Source of the DNA: Lunularia cruciata
Lineage: Eukaryota; Streptophyta; Marchantiopsida; Lunulariales; Lunulariaceae
Direction: 5' to 3'
Assembly (NCBI GenBank): GCA_948567375.1
Contig: OX419759.1
Location: 8,400,744 to 8,464,743 of the forward strand
Length of the DNA stretch: 64,000 bases
Part shown: piece after piece, positions 21,107-33,556 of the stretch
Position numbering within the stretch: position 1 is the first letter of the stretch
How the letters are laid out: every line of letters starts with the position of its first letter
Made by a program: the position numbers and the translations under genes
Notes under the pieces: model-generated
Seen by the model: only the letters and a program-made list of their open reading frames with translations
The model's database searches: none
Told to the model about the DNA's origin: nothing

Positions 21107-23785
21107 ACTAGTACTATTTGTTCCAATGTAGGATGGAGGACTTTGTTTCTATATTGATTATCATGGGCTCAATAAACAAATGGTGAAGAATGCATATTCT
21201 TTGCCTTGAATTGAAGACTTGCTTGATTAATTGAGTGGAGCACGATACTTCTCTAAGTTGGATCTTTGTAGCGGCTATTGGCAAATCCTCATTGATAGAG
21301 AGGATGTGCAGAAGATTACCTTTTGCACAAGGTATGGGTATTTTGAATGGAGAGTTTTACCTTTTGGGATCACTAATACTCCAATAGTCTTCATGGATCA
21401 AATGTATCAGGTGTTGGATGGACTATTAGATTGGTATGTGGTGGTATTCTTGGATGACATTTTAATCTATAGCAAGATGAAGGTAAAACATGTAAATCAT
21501 GTGCAGGAAGTCCTAAGGTGATTACGTCAATGGAATTTTTATTGCAAGAAGTCAAAGTGTACATTTTGGCAAAAGGAACTCACCTTCTTGGATCACAAGA
21601 TCTCACAAGAAGGGATCAAGATTGAATAGGAGAAAATCAAGGCCATTATTGATTGGCCTACTCTAAAGGATGTCATAGAGGTGCAAGCATTTAATGGATT
21701 GGCAAGTTTTTACTAACAATTCATCCACCATTATGTGCACATGGCATCACCATTGACCAACCTCTTGGGAAGAAACTCAAGCTTTCAATGGACCACCAAG
21801 CATGAAGAAGCATTCTAGTAGTTGAAACATGTGGTGTCTTCAAGACCAATGTTCAACCATATGATCCTCAACTACCTTGTATGATTGACTTTGATGCTTT
21901 TAACTTTGCCATTAGAGTTATGTTGTAGTAGGAATCCCCATAAGGGCTATATCCCATTGCCTTTGTGTCTTGCCAATTAAACATCATAGAAAGGAATTTC
22001 TCTATATGTATCAAAAACAACTAGCAATGGTATATGCCACCAAAGAATGGAGGCATTATCTCTTGGGAAAATAGGTGATCATGCAAACCAATCACAAACC
22101 CTTGTTGTAGACATTACACTTGGAACACATGAAGAGTCAACATCATCGATGGAAGGAACAACTATAATTGTTTGACATCAAACTTGCGTATAAACTCAAT
22201 CGGTTCCATATCATTCCTAATGCTCTATCACAATGACCTGATTTGAAATCTCTTCCTCTCATCACGATGGCAATTACAATGGTATCAATTGACTCCAAAG
22301 TCCAACTTGAGTTTAAGACCGCTTTACAACAAAATCTTTTCTTTCAGATGGTATAAGGTCGTCTTGCAGCATGCAACAAGGAGTACAACAACTTCTTTTT
22401 CAAGGAAGGCCTTCTATTTTGTGAGAACCAGATTTATGTTCAGGCCAAGGGTGATTTTTGACTTTTGCACCTCCAAGAAGCCCATGACTTACCAATAGTT
22501 AGTCACATGGATGTGGACAAGACTTTGGGTACTCTTCAATGCCAATGGTGGTGACCCAACATGACACAAGATGTTCAAGAGTTTGTCCAATCTTGTGAGA
22601 GCTACCAACACAACAAGGCCAACAACCAAAATTGAGTGGACTCCTTCAACCACTCTCCATTCCATCTACTTGATGGGAACATGTGAGCTTGGATCTCATC
22701 ATGTCCTTGCCCAAGATGAAGCAAGGTCACATAACAATTGTGGTGTTTGTGGATAAGCTTAGTAAGAAAATCCATTTGGCATCAACCTTTGATACCGTGG
22801 ATGCTCCAACATTGACACAAATCCTACTTTGACATTGTCTTCAAGCATCATGAGATGCCTCATGTACTCATCTCTGATCATGATCCTCAATTCACTAAGA
22901 AATTTTGGCAAGCATTCTTCTAAATACTTGGCCCAAGCTTGCTTTGTCCATGGCCTATCATCCTCAAATTAATAAAAAAAAAACTAAATGTGCAAATTGC
23001 ACCTTAGAAGATATGCTTCGTGCCTTTGTCAACATCCATCATACCAAATGGGATGAATATCTTACATCTATAGAGTTTGCATACAATTATTCCAAGCAGG
23101 TAAGCACCGGATTCTCTCCTTTCTTCATCAATTTCAAAAGGGCCCAAATCCACTTGTTCAAAATTCCCTTCTTTCTCCACCTCTGTCTTATGTCCCTCAT
23201 ACTCCACCTTCTTGACCACCATATCTCAATCCTTCCAACAAGCCAAATCTCACCTCCTTGTTGCTCAAAATCAGCAAAAACATTATAAAGACCATCATCA
23301 TCATGATCTCACCTTTCAAGTCGGTGATAAGGTCATGCTCTCCTCTAGTAACCTACCCCTCCCACTTGATACCCAAGTTTGTAAACTCGTCTCTAATTGG
23401 ATAGGACCCTTTGATGTCACCCAAATCATCTCTTGTGTTGCTTATTGACTTGCCTTGCCTTGTCATATGCGCATCCACCCTATCTTCTACATTTCCAAGT
23501 TGAAACCCTTTGTTCCTAACTCATCTTCTTTTTCCTCTTGTGTCCAACTTCCTCTTCTTCCCATCCCTATCAATGATCATGAGGAGTACAAAGCTGATCA
23601 AATCTTTGTGCCGCCACATTCAACAAGGCCACCAACAACATATGGAGTACAAGGTCCTTTGGAAAGGGTATTCCCTTCATGATGCCACATGGGAACCTCC
23701 TCCTCATCTCCATGCACAAATGGCCATCCAAGAGTTTGAAGCTTCAATGGCAACAAGGACATCACCAACTATCAATGGGAGAATA
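21107..23785 (+). pseudogene. E1 RT-RNase H-integrase-chromodomain, right piece
   Basis: This continues E1 after E2. RT motifs A to C are open at 21231-21521 (LDLCSGYWQILI, FGITNTPIVFMDQM, VVFLDDILIYSK). RNase H (21640-22250) and integrase (22290-23120) are broken by stops. The integrase third catalytic position reads Lys in KKKTKCANCTLED near 22990. The chromodomain at about 23575-23740 (YKVLWKG, then HDATWEPPPHL) is well kept although upstream frames are shifted. Confidence 0.85.
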
Positions 23786-24188
23786 TGAAACAATATGGAT
23801 TTAGCAATGATGTTAATTAGGGCTAATACAATAGCAAGTGAGCCAAATTAACCTAGAATATTCTAGAAGTATCTAGGAAGCTTTTTTGGAAGCTTCTTGG
23901 CTAGCTTAGCTTGCACCCCAAGTAGGTAGCTTCTAGAATGAAGTTTCTAAAAGTTTCCAACTAGCTTACTATACTTCTAGAAAGAAGCTTTGTGAAAAGC
24001 TTCCCAATTAACTTGGCTTGCATTCCAAGAAAGTAGCTCAAGGAAGCTTCTTGAAAAGCTTCCCAAGAGCCTTGTATGCTTGCTATAAATACCAAAGCTC
24101 ATGTTAGGCATTTGGAGTTTTCCTCATTCAAGTGTCCTAATGTGATCTTCCATTCTCCTATTTCTCTCCTTGATCTTGGTCTTTTATA
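23786..24188 (+). repeat. E1 3' LTR
   Basis: 403-bp LTR from tgaaacaatatgg to cttttata; both terminal dinucleotides show one transition from the family ends. TATA box near 24082. Followed by the target duplication attac and E0 protease sequence. Confidence 0.88.
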
Positions 24189-25374
24189 ATTACATTCAAG
24201 ATTTGGAAGGAGTATTTAGAGTGTATGAGGTTTGTAGTAGTTCCATTACACTATGATGTCATTTTGGGTCTTCCTTAGTTTGAACATCATAAGGTTCAAT
24301 TTGATTGGACCCAATAATAAATTCAAGTACAAAAACATGAAGGTAAGAATTATCTATTATGTTGTTTAGCATCTTTGAGTAAGACCACTAAGAATAGTCA
24401 ATCCCAGGATGAGAAATTTATTAGTATAATAGCTATAGAGTAAGTTCTGGAAAAAATATTCTTATTTTTATTATGTGGATCAACCTAATTGCACAAGGAG
24501 AATTCATTGAGGGTAAACAACCTCAATAAACAATGGTTGATCAAATAGTGCAAGAGCTTTTAATATATATTTCCAGATGATCTATTCTATAGAAAGGATT
24601 ACCTTTTGATCAAGGTATGCCTTTCAATATCAAGCTATTGGTAGGTAGTACTCTTGTCAATAGACCAATCTAGAGGCTCTTATAGAGGCAATCTATAGAC
24701 CAAAGGAAATAGAAGAGTTTTGAACAACATTGACCAAGTTGTTGGAGAAGGCTTTCATATGACATAGTACATCTCCTTAGAAAGCACCAATACTCTTTGT
24801 ACCAAAGAAGGATGGAAGACTTTAATTTTGTATTGATTATCATGGCCTCAATAAACAAATTGTGAAAAATGCATATCACTTGCCTTGAATTGATGACATG
24901 TTGGATCAATTGAGTAGAGCACAATACTTCTCCAAGTTAGATCTTCAAAGTAGCTATTAATAGATTCCCATTGATAAGGAGCATGTGCAAAAGACTAGCT
25001 TTCATACAAGGTATGGGTATTTTGAGTAGAGAGTTTTACCTTTGGGATCATTTATGTTTCAATAGTTTTCATGGATAAAATATATTTGGTGTTGGACAAG
25101 CTATTAAATCAATAATGGTGGTGGTGTCTTTGGATGATATTTTAATCTATATTAAGATGGAGGTAGAACACAAGAATTAGATATGAGAAGTCCTTAGATG
25201 ACTACGTCAATGGTAGTTTTATTGCAAGAAGTCAAAGTCAAAGTGTACATTTTGGTAGAAGGAAATTAAGGTCTATCATAAAGTCTCATTACAAGAGATC
25301 AAGATGGAAGAAGAGAAAATCAATCCCATTACTAACTAGCCCACTACTATGCTCAGGTGGTTGCGTTGTTAACA
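24189..25374 (+). pseudogene. E0 protease end, RT and start of RNase H
   Basis: The oldest copy of the block resumes in the protease (KIWKEYLECMRFVV-like) after E1 and continues through a degraded linker and RT ([10 protein letters not shown] near 24800; VSLDDILIYIK-like near 25130) into the RNase H connection region. There it is cut by E3, at the segment matching the HYYAHVVA residues of other copies. It has more stops and indels than the copies inserted into it. Confidence 0.8.
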
Positions 25375-25788
25375 TGTAAGAGACCAAGATCAAGGAGAAA
25401 AATATGAGAATGGAAGCTCACATTGGGACACTTGAATGAGGGAAAACTCCAAATGCCTAGCATGAGTTTTAGCTCTTATATTTATAGAGATCCTAAAAGG
25501 CTCTTGAGAAGTTTCATTGAACCGCTTTCTTGGAATGCAAACCAAGTTAATCAAGAAGCTTCCTTCTAGAAGCCACTTACTTGGCATGCGAGCTATGCTA
25601 ATTGGAAGCTTTTAGAAGCTACCTACTTGAAATGAAAGCTAAGCTAGCCAAGAAGCTTCCCAAGAAGCTTGAAGCTTGAACCCAAAAGTTTGAAGCTTCT
25701 TAGATACTTCTGAATATTCTAGGCTAATTTTTTTATTTGCTACTTCGTTAGCTCTACTAACTTTGTCATTAAACTCCATATTGTTACA
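25375..25788 (-). repeat. E3 3' LTR
   Basis: 414-bp LTR, tgtaagagacc to ttgttaca on the plus strand. The adjacent internal bases tattctcctacc are the minus-strand polypurine tract. Confidence 0.9.
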
Positions 25789-26477
25789 TATTCTCCTACC
25801 GTTAGTTGATGATGTCCTCATTGCCAATGAAGCTTCAAACTCCTAGATGGCCCATTGTGTATTCTGGAGATGAGAAAGAGGTTCCCATGTGACATCATGA
25901 AGGGGATACTCTTTCCGAAAGACCTTGTACTCAGTATGTTGTTGAATGTGGTGATGCACAAGGATACAATCAACTTTGTACTCCTCATGATGATTGATAG
26001 GGACAGGAAGAGGGAGAGGTTGGACTCAAGAGGAAAAAGAAGAGGGGTTAGGGACAAATGGTTTCAACTTGGAAACATGAAGGACAAGATGGATGTGCAT
26101 ATGACAAGGTAAGGCAAGTTGATAAGCAACATGAGAGACAATTTGGGTGACATCAAAGTGTCCTATCCAATTAAGAGCAAGTTTAAAAACTTGGGTATCA
26201 AGTGGGAAAAGGAGGTTATTGGATGCAAGCATAACCTTATCATCAACTTGAAAGCTGAGATCATGACGATGGTGATCCGCATATTGTTTCTATCAATTTT
26301 GAGCAACAAGGGGATGAGATTTGGCTTGTTGGAGGGATTGAGAGATGGTGGTCAAGAAGGTGGAAGTATGAGGGACATGAGACAAAGGAAGAGCAAGAAG
26401 GGAATCTGGAACAAATGGGTCTTGGCCAAAATTCAGAAAGAAAAGAGAGAATCTAGTGCTTGCCTATTTTGAATTAT
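25789..26477 (-). pseudogene. E3 chromodomain and post-integrase region
   Basis: Minus-strand frames over 26057-25818 and 26232-26026 read the GPY/F-like stretch (QVFKLALNWIGHFDVTQIVSHVAYQL, HVSKLKPF) and the chromodomain part, in separate frames. The piece ends at the E4 insertion (target attat, 26473-26477) inside the integrase and resumes at 32068. Confidence 0.8.
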
Positions 26478-26877
26478 TGTAAAAGACCAAGACCAAGGAG
26501 AGAAATAGGAAGATGGAAACTCACATTGGGACACTTGAATGTGGGAAAACTCCAAATGCCTAGCATGAGCTTTGGCTTTGGTATTTCTAGGTAGCATACA
26601 AGGCCCTTGAGAAGCTTCTCAAGAAACTTCCTCAAACCGCTTTCTTAGAGTGCAAGCCAAGTCAACTAGGAAGCTTCTCAAGAAGCTTCCTTCTAAAAGC
26701 CGCCTACTTGGCATGCAAGCTAAGTTAAATGGAAGCTTCTAGAAGCTACTCACTTGAGGTGCAAGCTAAGCTAGCCGGGAAGCTTCCTAGATACTTTCAA
26801 AATATTCTAGTCTAATTTGTCTTATGTGCTACTCCGTAAGCCCGACTAACTTTGTCACTAAACTCCATATTGTTACA
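26478..26877 (-). repeat. E4 3' LTR
   Basis: 400-bp LTR, tgtaaaagacc to ttgttaca on the plus strand. GAAGCTTC-type palindromes occur at about 26610, 26668 and 26733. The TATA box is changed to tatttctagg. Confidence 0.9.
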
Positions 26878-26929
26878 TATTCTCCCACTACTAGTTGGTG
26901 ACGTCCTCATTGCAAGTGAAGCTTCAAAT

Positions 26930-27460
26930 TCATGGATGGCCGGCCGTCTCTGCATTTTGGAGGTGAGAAAAAGGTTCCCATGTGGCATCATGAAGGTGAT
27001 ACCCTTTCCAAAGGACCTTGTACTCCGTATGTTGGCAATGGCCTTGTTGAATATAGCAATGTGCAAGGATGCAATCAACTTCGTACTCCTCATGAACATT
27101 GATAGGGATACGAAGAGGGGGAGATTGGACTCGAGAAGAAAAGGAAGAGGGGTTAAGAACAAAGGGTTTCAACTTGGAAACATGAAAGACAGGATGGATA
27201 CGCATGTGACAAGGCAATGCAAGTCGATAAGCAACATGAGAGACAATTTGAGTGATATCAAAGGGTCCTATCCAATTAGGGGCAAGTTTACGAACTTGGG
27301 TATCAAGTAGGAGAGGGAGGTTACTAGAGGATAGCATGACTTTATCACCAATTTCAAAGGTGAGATTATGACAATGGTGGTCCGCATATTGTTTTTGGTG
27401 ATTCTGAGCAACAAGGAAGTGAGACTTGGCTTGTTGGAGAGATTGGGATATAGTGGTCAA
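26930..27460 (-). pseudogene. E4 chromodomain and post-integrase region
   Basis: 176 uninterrupted codons: QAKSHFLVAQNHQKQYADHH, GDKVMLSSSNL, KLAPNWIGPFDITQIVSHVAYRL, HPVFHVSKLKPF, then the chromodomain with EEYEVDCILAH, EYKVLWKGYHLHDATWEP and a HLQN end. It is the cleanest chromodomain in the window. In chromoviruses this C-terminal module tethers integrase to heterochromatin, which fits the observed habit of inserting into sister copies. Confidence 0.85.
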
Positions 27461-27594
27461 GAATGTGGAAGTATGAGGAACCTGAGATGGAGGAGGAGCA
27501 AGAAGAGAATCTAGAACAAGCGGATCTTGGCCAAAATTGAGAAAGAAAGGAGAAAATCCGGTGCTTGTCTATTTGGAATTGTTGTAGGTAAATT

Positions 27595-28200
27595 CTATAG
27601 TTGCAAGACATTCATTCCAATTAGTATGGTGTGCATTGACAAAGGCATGCAACATATCCTCCAATATACGATTTGCACGTTTAGTTTGTCCATCAGTTTG
27701 AGGATGATAGGACGTGGACAAAGCAAGTTTGGTGCCAAGTATTTGGAAGAGTGCTTGCCAAAACTTCTCGATAAATCAAGGATCACAGTTGGAGATGAGT
27801 ACATGTGGCATCCAATGATGCTTGAAGACATTGTCAAGTAGATTTGCACTAAGGTTGGAGCATCCACGATATCACAGGTTGGTGCCAAGTGGATTTGCTT
27901 ACTAAGCTTATCCACAAACACCACAATTGTGGTGTGTCCTTGTTTTGTCTTTGGCAAGGATGTGATGAGATCCAATCTCACATGCTCCCAGCAAGCAAAT
28001 GGAACAGCGAGTGGTTGAAGGAGTCGACTTGGCTTCTGGTTGCTGGCCTTGTTACGTTGGCAGCTCTCACACAAGCAAACAAATTCTTGAACATCTCGTG
28101 TCATGTTGGGCCACCACCATTGACATTGGAGGGTACCCAAGGTCTTTTTCACACCCATGTGACCAACGATGGGTAAATCATGGGCTTCTTGAAGGCGCAC
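27595..28200 (-). pseudogene. E4 integrase
   Basis: 201 codons open on the minus strand contain the H2C2 zinc-binding part (VGHMGVKKTLGTLQCQWWW, CESCQRNKA) and the first core Asp (RLDLITSLPKTKQGH). A frameshift follows at about 27800. In the other frame the second Asp block and DGQTKRANRILED occur, again with Lys at the third catalytic position. Confidence 0.85.
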
Positions 28201-28510
28201 AAGTCAAAGATCACCTTTAGCTTGAACATAGATCCGGTCTTCATGGAATAAAAGGCCCTCCTTAATGGAGAAGGTGTTGTACTTGTTATCGCATGCTGTA
28301 AGGTGACCATGTACCATTTGGAAGAAGGGATCTTAGTGTAGAGCTGACTGAAACTCATTTGGACCTTGGAGTCAACTGACACCGTTGAAATTGCCGTTGT
28401 GATGAGAGGAAGAGACTTCAAATCAGGTCATCATGATAAAGCATCAAGGATGATATGGAACCAACCTGGTTTGTACTCAAGATGTCATATAGTTGGAGTT
28501 GTTCCTCCCA

Positions 28511-29098
28511 TCAATGATGTCTACTCTTCATGTGTTCCAAGTGTAAGGTCTGCAACAATGGTTTGTGATCAATTTGCATGATCACTTGTTTCCCCAAGAG
28601 GTAATGCTTCCATACCTTGGTGGCATATACCATTGCAAGTTGTTCTTGATCTTGAGCAGAGTAGTTTTGTTCAGCCGTATTGAGTCGGTGAGACATAAAG
28701 GCAATGGGATGGAGTCCATTTGGGAATTCTTGTTGCAACACGGCTCCAATTGCAAAGTTAGAAGCATCAAAATCAACCACACAAGGTAGTTGAGGATCAT
28801 ATGGTTGAAGAATGGGTCTTGAAGACACCATATGATTTAACTTTTGGAATGCTTCTTCATGTTTGGTGGTCCATTGGAAACTCAAGTTCTTTCCCAAGAG
28901 GTCAATCAATAGTGCAACCACATGAGCATAATAATGGATGAACCGTCGGTAAAAACTAGCCAATGCATTGAATGCCCATACTTCTATAGCATCCTTTGGG
29001 GTAGGCCAATTAGTAATGACCTTGATTTTCTCTTCTTCCATCTTGATCCCCTCTGATGAGATGACCCAAGAAGGTAACCTTCTTCTGCCAAAAGGCAC
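28511..29098 (-). pseudogene. E4 RNase H region
   Basis: 195 open codons: VWAFNALASFYRRFIHYYAHVVA (connection), HEEAFQKLNHM, VVDFDASNFAIGAVLQQEF (catalytic Asp), AEQNYSAQDQEQLAMVYATKVWKHYL (catalytic Glu) and IDHKPLLQTL. All catalytic blocks are present. It joins a decayed RT (29100-29600) with stops around the RT thumb. Confidence 0.85.
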
Positions 29099-29099
29099 A

Positions 29100-29600
29100 C
29101 TTTGACTTCTTGTAGTAAAATTTCCATTGTTGTAGTCATCTTAGGACTTCTCGCACATGATTCACATGTTCTGCCTCTGTCTTACTATAAATTAAAATAT
29201 CATCCAAGAACACCAGCATGGACCGATCCAATCGTCCATCCAACACCCAATGCATCTGATCCATGAAGACTACTAGAGCATTAGTCAGTCTAAAAGATAG
29301 AAATCTCTACTCAAAATGTCCATACCTTGTATGAAAGGCAGTCTTTTGCACATCCTCTCTATCAATAGGAATTTGCCAATAGCCGCTATGGACATCCAAC
29401 TTGGAAAATTAGCGTGCTCCACTTAGTTGATCAAGCAAATCATCAATCCGAGGCAAGGGATATGCATTCTTCATGGTTTTCTTATTGAGCCCATGGTAAT
29501 CAATACAAAAATGAAGTCCTCCATCCTTCTTTGGAACAAATAGTACCAGTGCTCTCCAAGGAGAGGTACTATGTTGTATGAAGTCCTTCTCCAACAACTC
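29100..29600 (-). pseudogene. E4 reverse transcriptase
   Basis: RT motifs are readable in pieces: [22 protein letters not shown] and [22 protein letters not shown] in one frame (29409-29597), then the motif A, B and C regions with a stop near 29410 and a changed motif C context (MLVFLDDILIYSKT). The catalytic FLDD box survives at about 29195. Confidence 0.8.
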
Positions 29601-30150
29601 TATAAGTGTTGTTCACAACTCCTCCAACTCCTTTGGTGAGAGCTGATAGATCGGTCTACTCACTGGAGTACTCCCTGGCAACAACTTGATCTTGAAGGGT
29701 GTACCTTGATCGGAGGGTAATCTCTTTGGCAGATCATCCGGAAACACATTTGCAAACTCCTGAACTATCCAATCAACCATTGCTTGATGAGGCTCTTGGC
29801 CTTCCTCCAATTGTTCTTGTGCAATCGGCTTGATCCACACTACTAATACAGACTTATCTTCATCCAAAGCTTGCTCTATAGATGCTTTACTAAACAACTT
29901 CCCTTCTAGGGACTCATCTCTCTTCCAAGCTTGCTCCATGGTTACCTTCTTGGCAAACTTCCCATCTTGGGACTCCACTCTCTTCAAGGTTTGCTCTATG
30001 GCTACCTTCTCTACAAACTTCCCATCTTGGGACTAACTATCCTTAGGTGTCTTACTAAGGGTGCAAGACAACCTAATTGGAAATTCCTGCCTTGGTGTTG
30101 TACTTGAATTTGGCATCGAGTCCATCAAATTGAACCTTATGATGTTCAAG

Positions 30151-30381
30151 CTAAGGTAGACCAAGAATGATATCATAGTGTAGAGGTGCCACTACAAACC
30201 TCATACACTCCAAATACTCCTTCCCAATGTTGAAGGTAATAGGATGCAAGGTGCGGAATGCAAAACCCTTTCTACCATCCGCCATCATCAAACTACTTCC
30301 AATCATTGGCTTGATAAGAATACCCAATTCTTTTGCTACTTTCATAGACATGCAATTCTTTGAACTTCCAGAATCAACCAA
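30151..30381 (-). pseudogene. E4 protease with intact DSG
   Basis: 76 codons including VDSGSSKNCMSM, the only intact D-S-G active-site triad among the copies here, followed by LMMADGRKG and HYDIILGLP. The start of the domain is in another frame and a stop follows, so the enzyme would not be made whole. Confidence 0.8.
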
Positions 30382-30965
30382 AATCCTACAACCCCGGTTA
30401 GATATCGTACCTTACAAGTGAAGCAAACTTGCATAGGTCAAGCATTCAATCCCATTGGAACTAATCAAGCTCCCAATAGGCGGCTCAAAATCTCCTATTG
30501 GGATTTTTCATTTCCTTGATCATTTGGTTCCACAAACTCCATGTCAACAACTTGTCGAGGTCGCCTATTCCTAAGTGGACATTCAACAATGCGATATCCG
30601 ACTTAGTGACAATAAAAATAACCTCCATTTTTTCACAATCTTCCTTTATCTACTACACCAAGTGGCCTCCATTGGATAGCATCAATCTCCATTGTTGTTG
30701 GTTCTTCCACCCGTGCGTATTGTACTAGTAAGCTTGGTGTAAGTTGAGGTCAAGACCAAGTTGTTGCAAACAAGGAATCAAAGTGCTCAGCCAATTGCAT
30801 GGCTTCTTGCATGGTCACCTCCAATTTGGTTCATGACTTCAATCCCCGCACAAATCAATCCAAAACTTCTCCTTCTTGTATATTTGGAATTTGCACGATG
30901 ATATTTTGAAATTGTGTAATGTAGCCTCTTACTAAGCCAATTTGCTTCAACTCTGCCAATTTATC

Positions 30966-31229
30966 TCATGCATCTTGGGTGGCATTTATAATTTGAAATC
31001 GACCAAGTATTGTATCCTTAAATTCTGTCCATGTCAAGATTGGTGCAACAATCTGTCGTTCAGCTTGCTCCACTCGGAATTGCCACCAAAGTTTTGCAAC
31101 ACCATCCAATTGGCTAAAATCCAAGAGAATCTGTTTCCATTCATCTTGAAGATTGGTGGCTTTTAAGTAACATTCACAATCAAACACAAAATTCTCCACT
31201 GTGCTCAAAAGATTCTTGCCTTCAAACAC
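30966..31229 (-). pseudogene. E4 gag capsid fragment
   Basis: 87 open codons of retrotransposon gag: FEGKNLLSTVENFVFDCECY, NLQDEWKQILLDFSQLDGVAKLWWQF, EFKDTILGRFQIINAT. The downstream zinc knuckle near 30590-30650 is damaged (Cys to Tyr, His to Tyr, one stop). Confidence 0.8.
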
Positions 31230-31639
31230 CTTGGGTTTTGGAACTCAAATACAATCTTCTCCATCTCGGACTAGCGCTCTCTCTATATGTTCTCGTTGTT
31301 GTTGGTCTCGTTCACCCAACAATCAAGTAAGGTGCTCAATTTGTTGTTGCATCGCAAGGATAACGTCTGGTATTGTTGCCATAGCTACTACTCTATCCTA
31401 TTACTTTCAATTTATCTAATTGATTAACACATAGGTACAACACATTCACCTTTCTCTATAAGTGACAACCGCAAGTATCAAGGGTCCCTCAAACACGGTG
31501 ATCATATGTAGAAAATCTTGCCCAAAGCGTGAGGTGATGAATTGTGTGAAGCGATGCTTGGGTAATATCTAGACATGAAAATCCCAATGGTTTGGTGGAA
31601 GTGGATTTGGTGGTCCATAAATTCCATCCATCCCATTCC

Positions 31640-31652
31640 TACTCTAATACCA
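31640..31652 (-). promoter_or_regulatory. E4 primer-binding site
   Basis: The plus-strand bases ctactctaatacca adjoin the 5' LTR. Their complement matches the 3' end of plant initiator tRNA-Met except for a c-to-t change in tggtatcaga. Confidence 0.75.
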
Positions 31653-31653
31653 A

Positions 31654-32067
31654 TGTAAAAGATCAAGACCGAGGAGAGAAATAGGAGAATGGAAACTCAC
31701 ATTGGGAAACTTGAATGTGGGAAAACTCCGAATACCTAGCATGAGCTTTGGCTTTGGTATTTATAGGTAGCATACAAGGCCCTTGAGAAGCTTCTCAAGA
31801 AGCTTCCTCAAGCCACTTTCTTAGAGTGCAAGCCAAGTTAACTAGGAAGTTTCTCAAGAAACTTCCTTCTAGAAGCCGCCTACTTGGCGTGCAAGCTAAG
31901 TTAGTTAGAAGCTTCTAGAAGCTTCCTTCTAGAAGCTATTTACTTGAGGTGCAAGCTAAGCTAGCCGGGAAGCTTCCTAGATACTTTTGGAATATTCTAG
32001 GCTAATTTGTCTTATGTGCTACTTTGTAAGCCCGACTAACTTTGTCGCTAAACTCCATATTGTTATA
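31654..32067 (-). repeat. E4 5' LTR with HSE-like cluster
   Basis: 414-bp LTR. At 31908-31925 GAAGCTTCTAGAAGCTTC repeats the four-unit heat-shock-element pattern seen in E2. The minus-strand TATA box (ggtatttatagg on plus) lies near 31757. Confidence 0.9.
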
Positions 32068-33556
32068 ATTATTATATACAAACTACATAGCTACAAGACA
32101 TTCATCCCAATTGGTATGGTGAATGTTGACAAAGGCACAAAGCATATCTTCCAAGATGCAATTTGTACATTTAGTTTGTCCATCAATTTGAGGTTGATAG
32201 GCTGTGGACAAAGCAAGCTTAGTGCCGAGTATTTGGAAGAGTGTTTGCCAAAACTTTCCAATGAAGCAAGGATCACAATTGGATATGAGTACATGCGGCA
32301 TCCCATGATGCTTGAATACATTGTCAAAGTAGATTTGTGCTAAGGTTTGAGTATCCACAATATCAACCATGGATGCCAAATGGATTTGCTTACTAAGCTT
32401 ATTCATAAACACCACAATTGCTATATGACCTTGCTTTGTCTTGGGCAAAGAGGTGATGAGATCTAAGCTCATATGTTCCCAATGAGTAGATGGAATGGGG
32501 AGTGGTTGAAAGAGTCCACTCGGTTTCTGGTTATTGGCCTTGTTGCATTGGCAACTCTCACATGATTGGACAAACTCCCAAACATCTCATGCCATGTTGG
32601 GCCACCACCATTGGCGTTGGAGGGTACCCAAGGTCTTGTCCACACCCATGTGACCAACTATTGGTAAATCATGGGCTTCTTGAAGGCACACAAGTCGGAG
32701 ATCACCTTTGGCTGGAACATAGATCCGATCGTCATGGAATAGAAGGCTTTCCTTGAAGGAGAAGGTGTTATATTCCTTGTCGCATGTTGTAAGACGACCA
32801 TGTACCATTTGGAAGAAGGGATCTTGTTGTAGAGCTAATTGAAACTTGTTTTGGACCTTAGAGTCAATTGACACTATTGTAACACTGCCATCATGAAAGG
32901 AAGAGACTTCAAATCAGATCATCGTGATAGAGCATCAAGGATGATATGGAACCAACCTGGTTTATACTTAGATTTAATGTCAAACAATTGGAATTACTTC
33001 TCCCATCAATAATGTTGAGTCTTCGTGTGTTCCAAGTGTAAGGTCTACAACAATGGTTTGTGATAAGTTTGCATGATCACTTGTTTCCCCAAGAGATAAT
33101 GCCTCTATAGCTTGGTGGCATATACCATTGCAAGTTGTTCCTGATCTTGAGTAGAGTAATTTTTTTCAACCATATTTAGCCGGCAAGACACAAAGGCAAT
33201 GGGATGTAGTCCATCTGGAAATTCTTATTGCAACACGGCTCCAATTGCAATGTTAGAAGCATCAAAATCAATCACATAAGGTAATTGTGGATCATATGGT
33301 TGAAGAATGGGTCTTGAAGACACCATATGTTTCAACTTTTGGAATGCTTCTTCATGCTTGGTGGTCCATTGGAAGTTCAAGATCTTCCCCAAGAGCTAAG
33401 TCAATGATGTAGCCACATGAGCATAATAGTGGATGAACCATCAATAAAAATTAGCCAATCCATTAAATGCCCGTACTTTTGTAGCATCCTTTGGAGTAGT
33501 CCAATCAATAATGGCCCTGATTTTCTCCTCTTCCATCTTGATCTCCTCTGATGAGG
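32068..33556 (-). pseudogene. E3 integrase and RNase H
   Basis: This resumes E3 after E4. Integrase at 32083-32472 is open through SLDLITSLPKTKQGH, LISNCDPCFIGKFW (second Asp kept) and QIDGQTKCTNCILEDML, with Lys at the third catalytic position. The zinc-binding part is in another frame at 32587-32874. RNase H fragments at 32900-33550 have several stops. The piece ends at the inverted segment. Confidence 0.82.

Larger units (their letters stand above)
13013..24188 (+). mobile_element. E1 chromovirus, complete but split by E2
   Basis: A Ty3/gypsy chromovirus of about 5.5 kb once the nested E2 (15466-21106) is removed. The order is 5' LTR, degenerate primer site, gag with a CCHC knuckle, protease, linker, RT (split), RNase H, integrase, chromodomain, 3' LTR. 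It is inserted in the protease of E0; the flanks attat (13008-13012) and attac (24189-24193) are the 5-bp target duplication with one C-to-T difference. Numerous in-frame stops make it non-autonomous. Confidence 0.9.
26478..32067 (-). mobile_element. E4 chromovirus, complete, nested in E3, best preserved
   Basis: A full-length 5590-bp minus-strand chromovirus with a perfect target duplication attat (26473-26477 and 32068-32072). LTRs 26478-26877 and 31654-32067 are very similar, with differences mainly transitions. It retains the longest open stretches of the family: chromodomain (26930-27460), integrase (27595-28200), RNase H (28511-29098), linker (29613-29987), protease with intact DSG (30151-30381) and gag (30966-31229). 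This is consistent with it being the most recent insertion of the block. Scattered stops still break pol. Confidence 0.93.

Noticed and set aside
28149..28421. Minus frame in E4 as an independent protein
   Set aside because: It matches the RNase H-integrase spacer in sister copies and is simply part of E4 pol.
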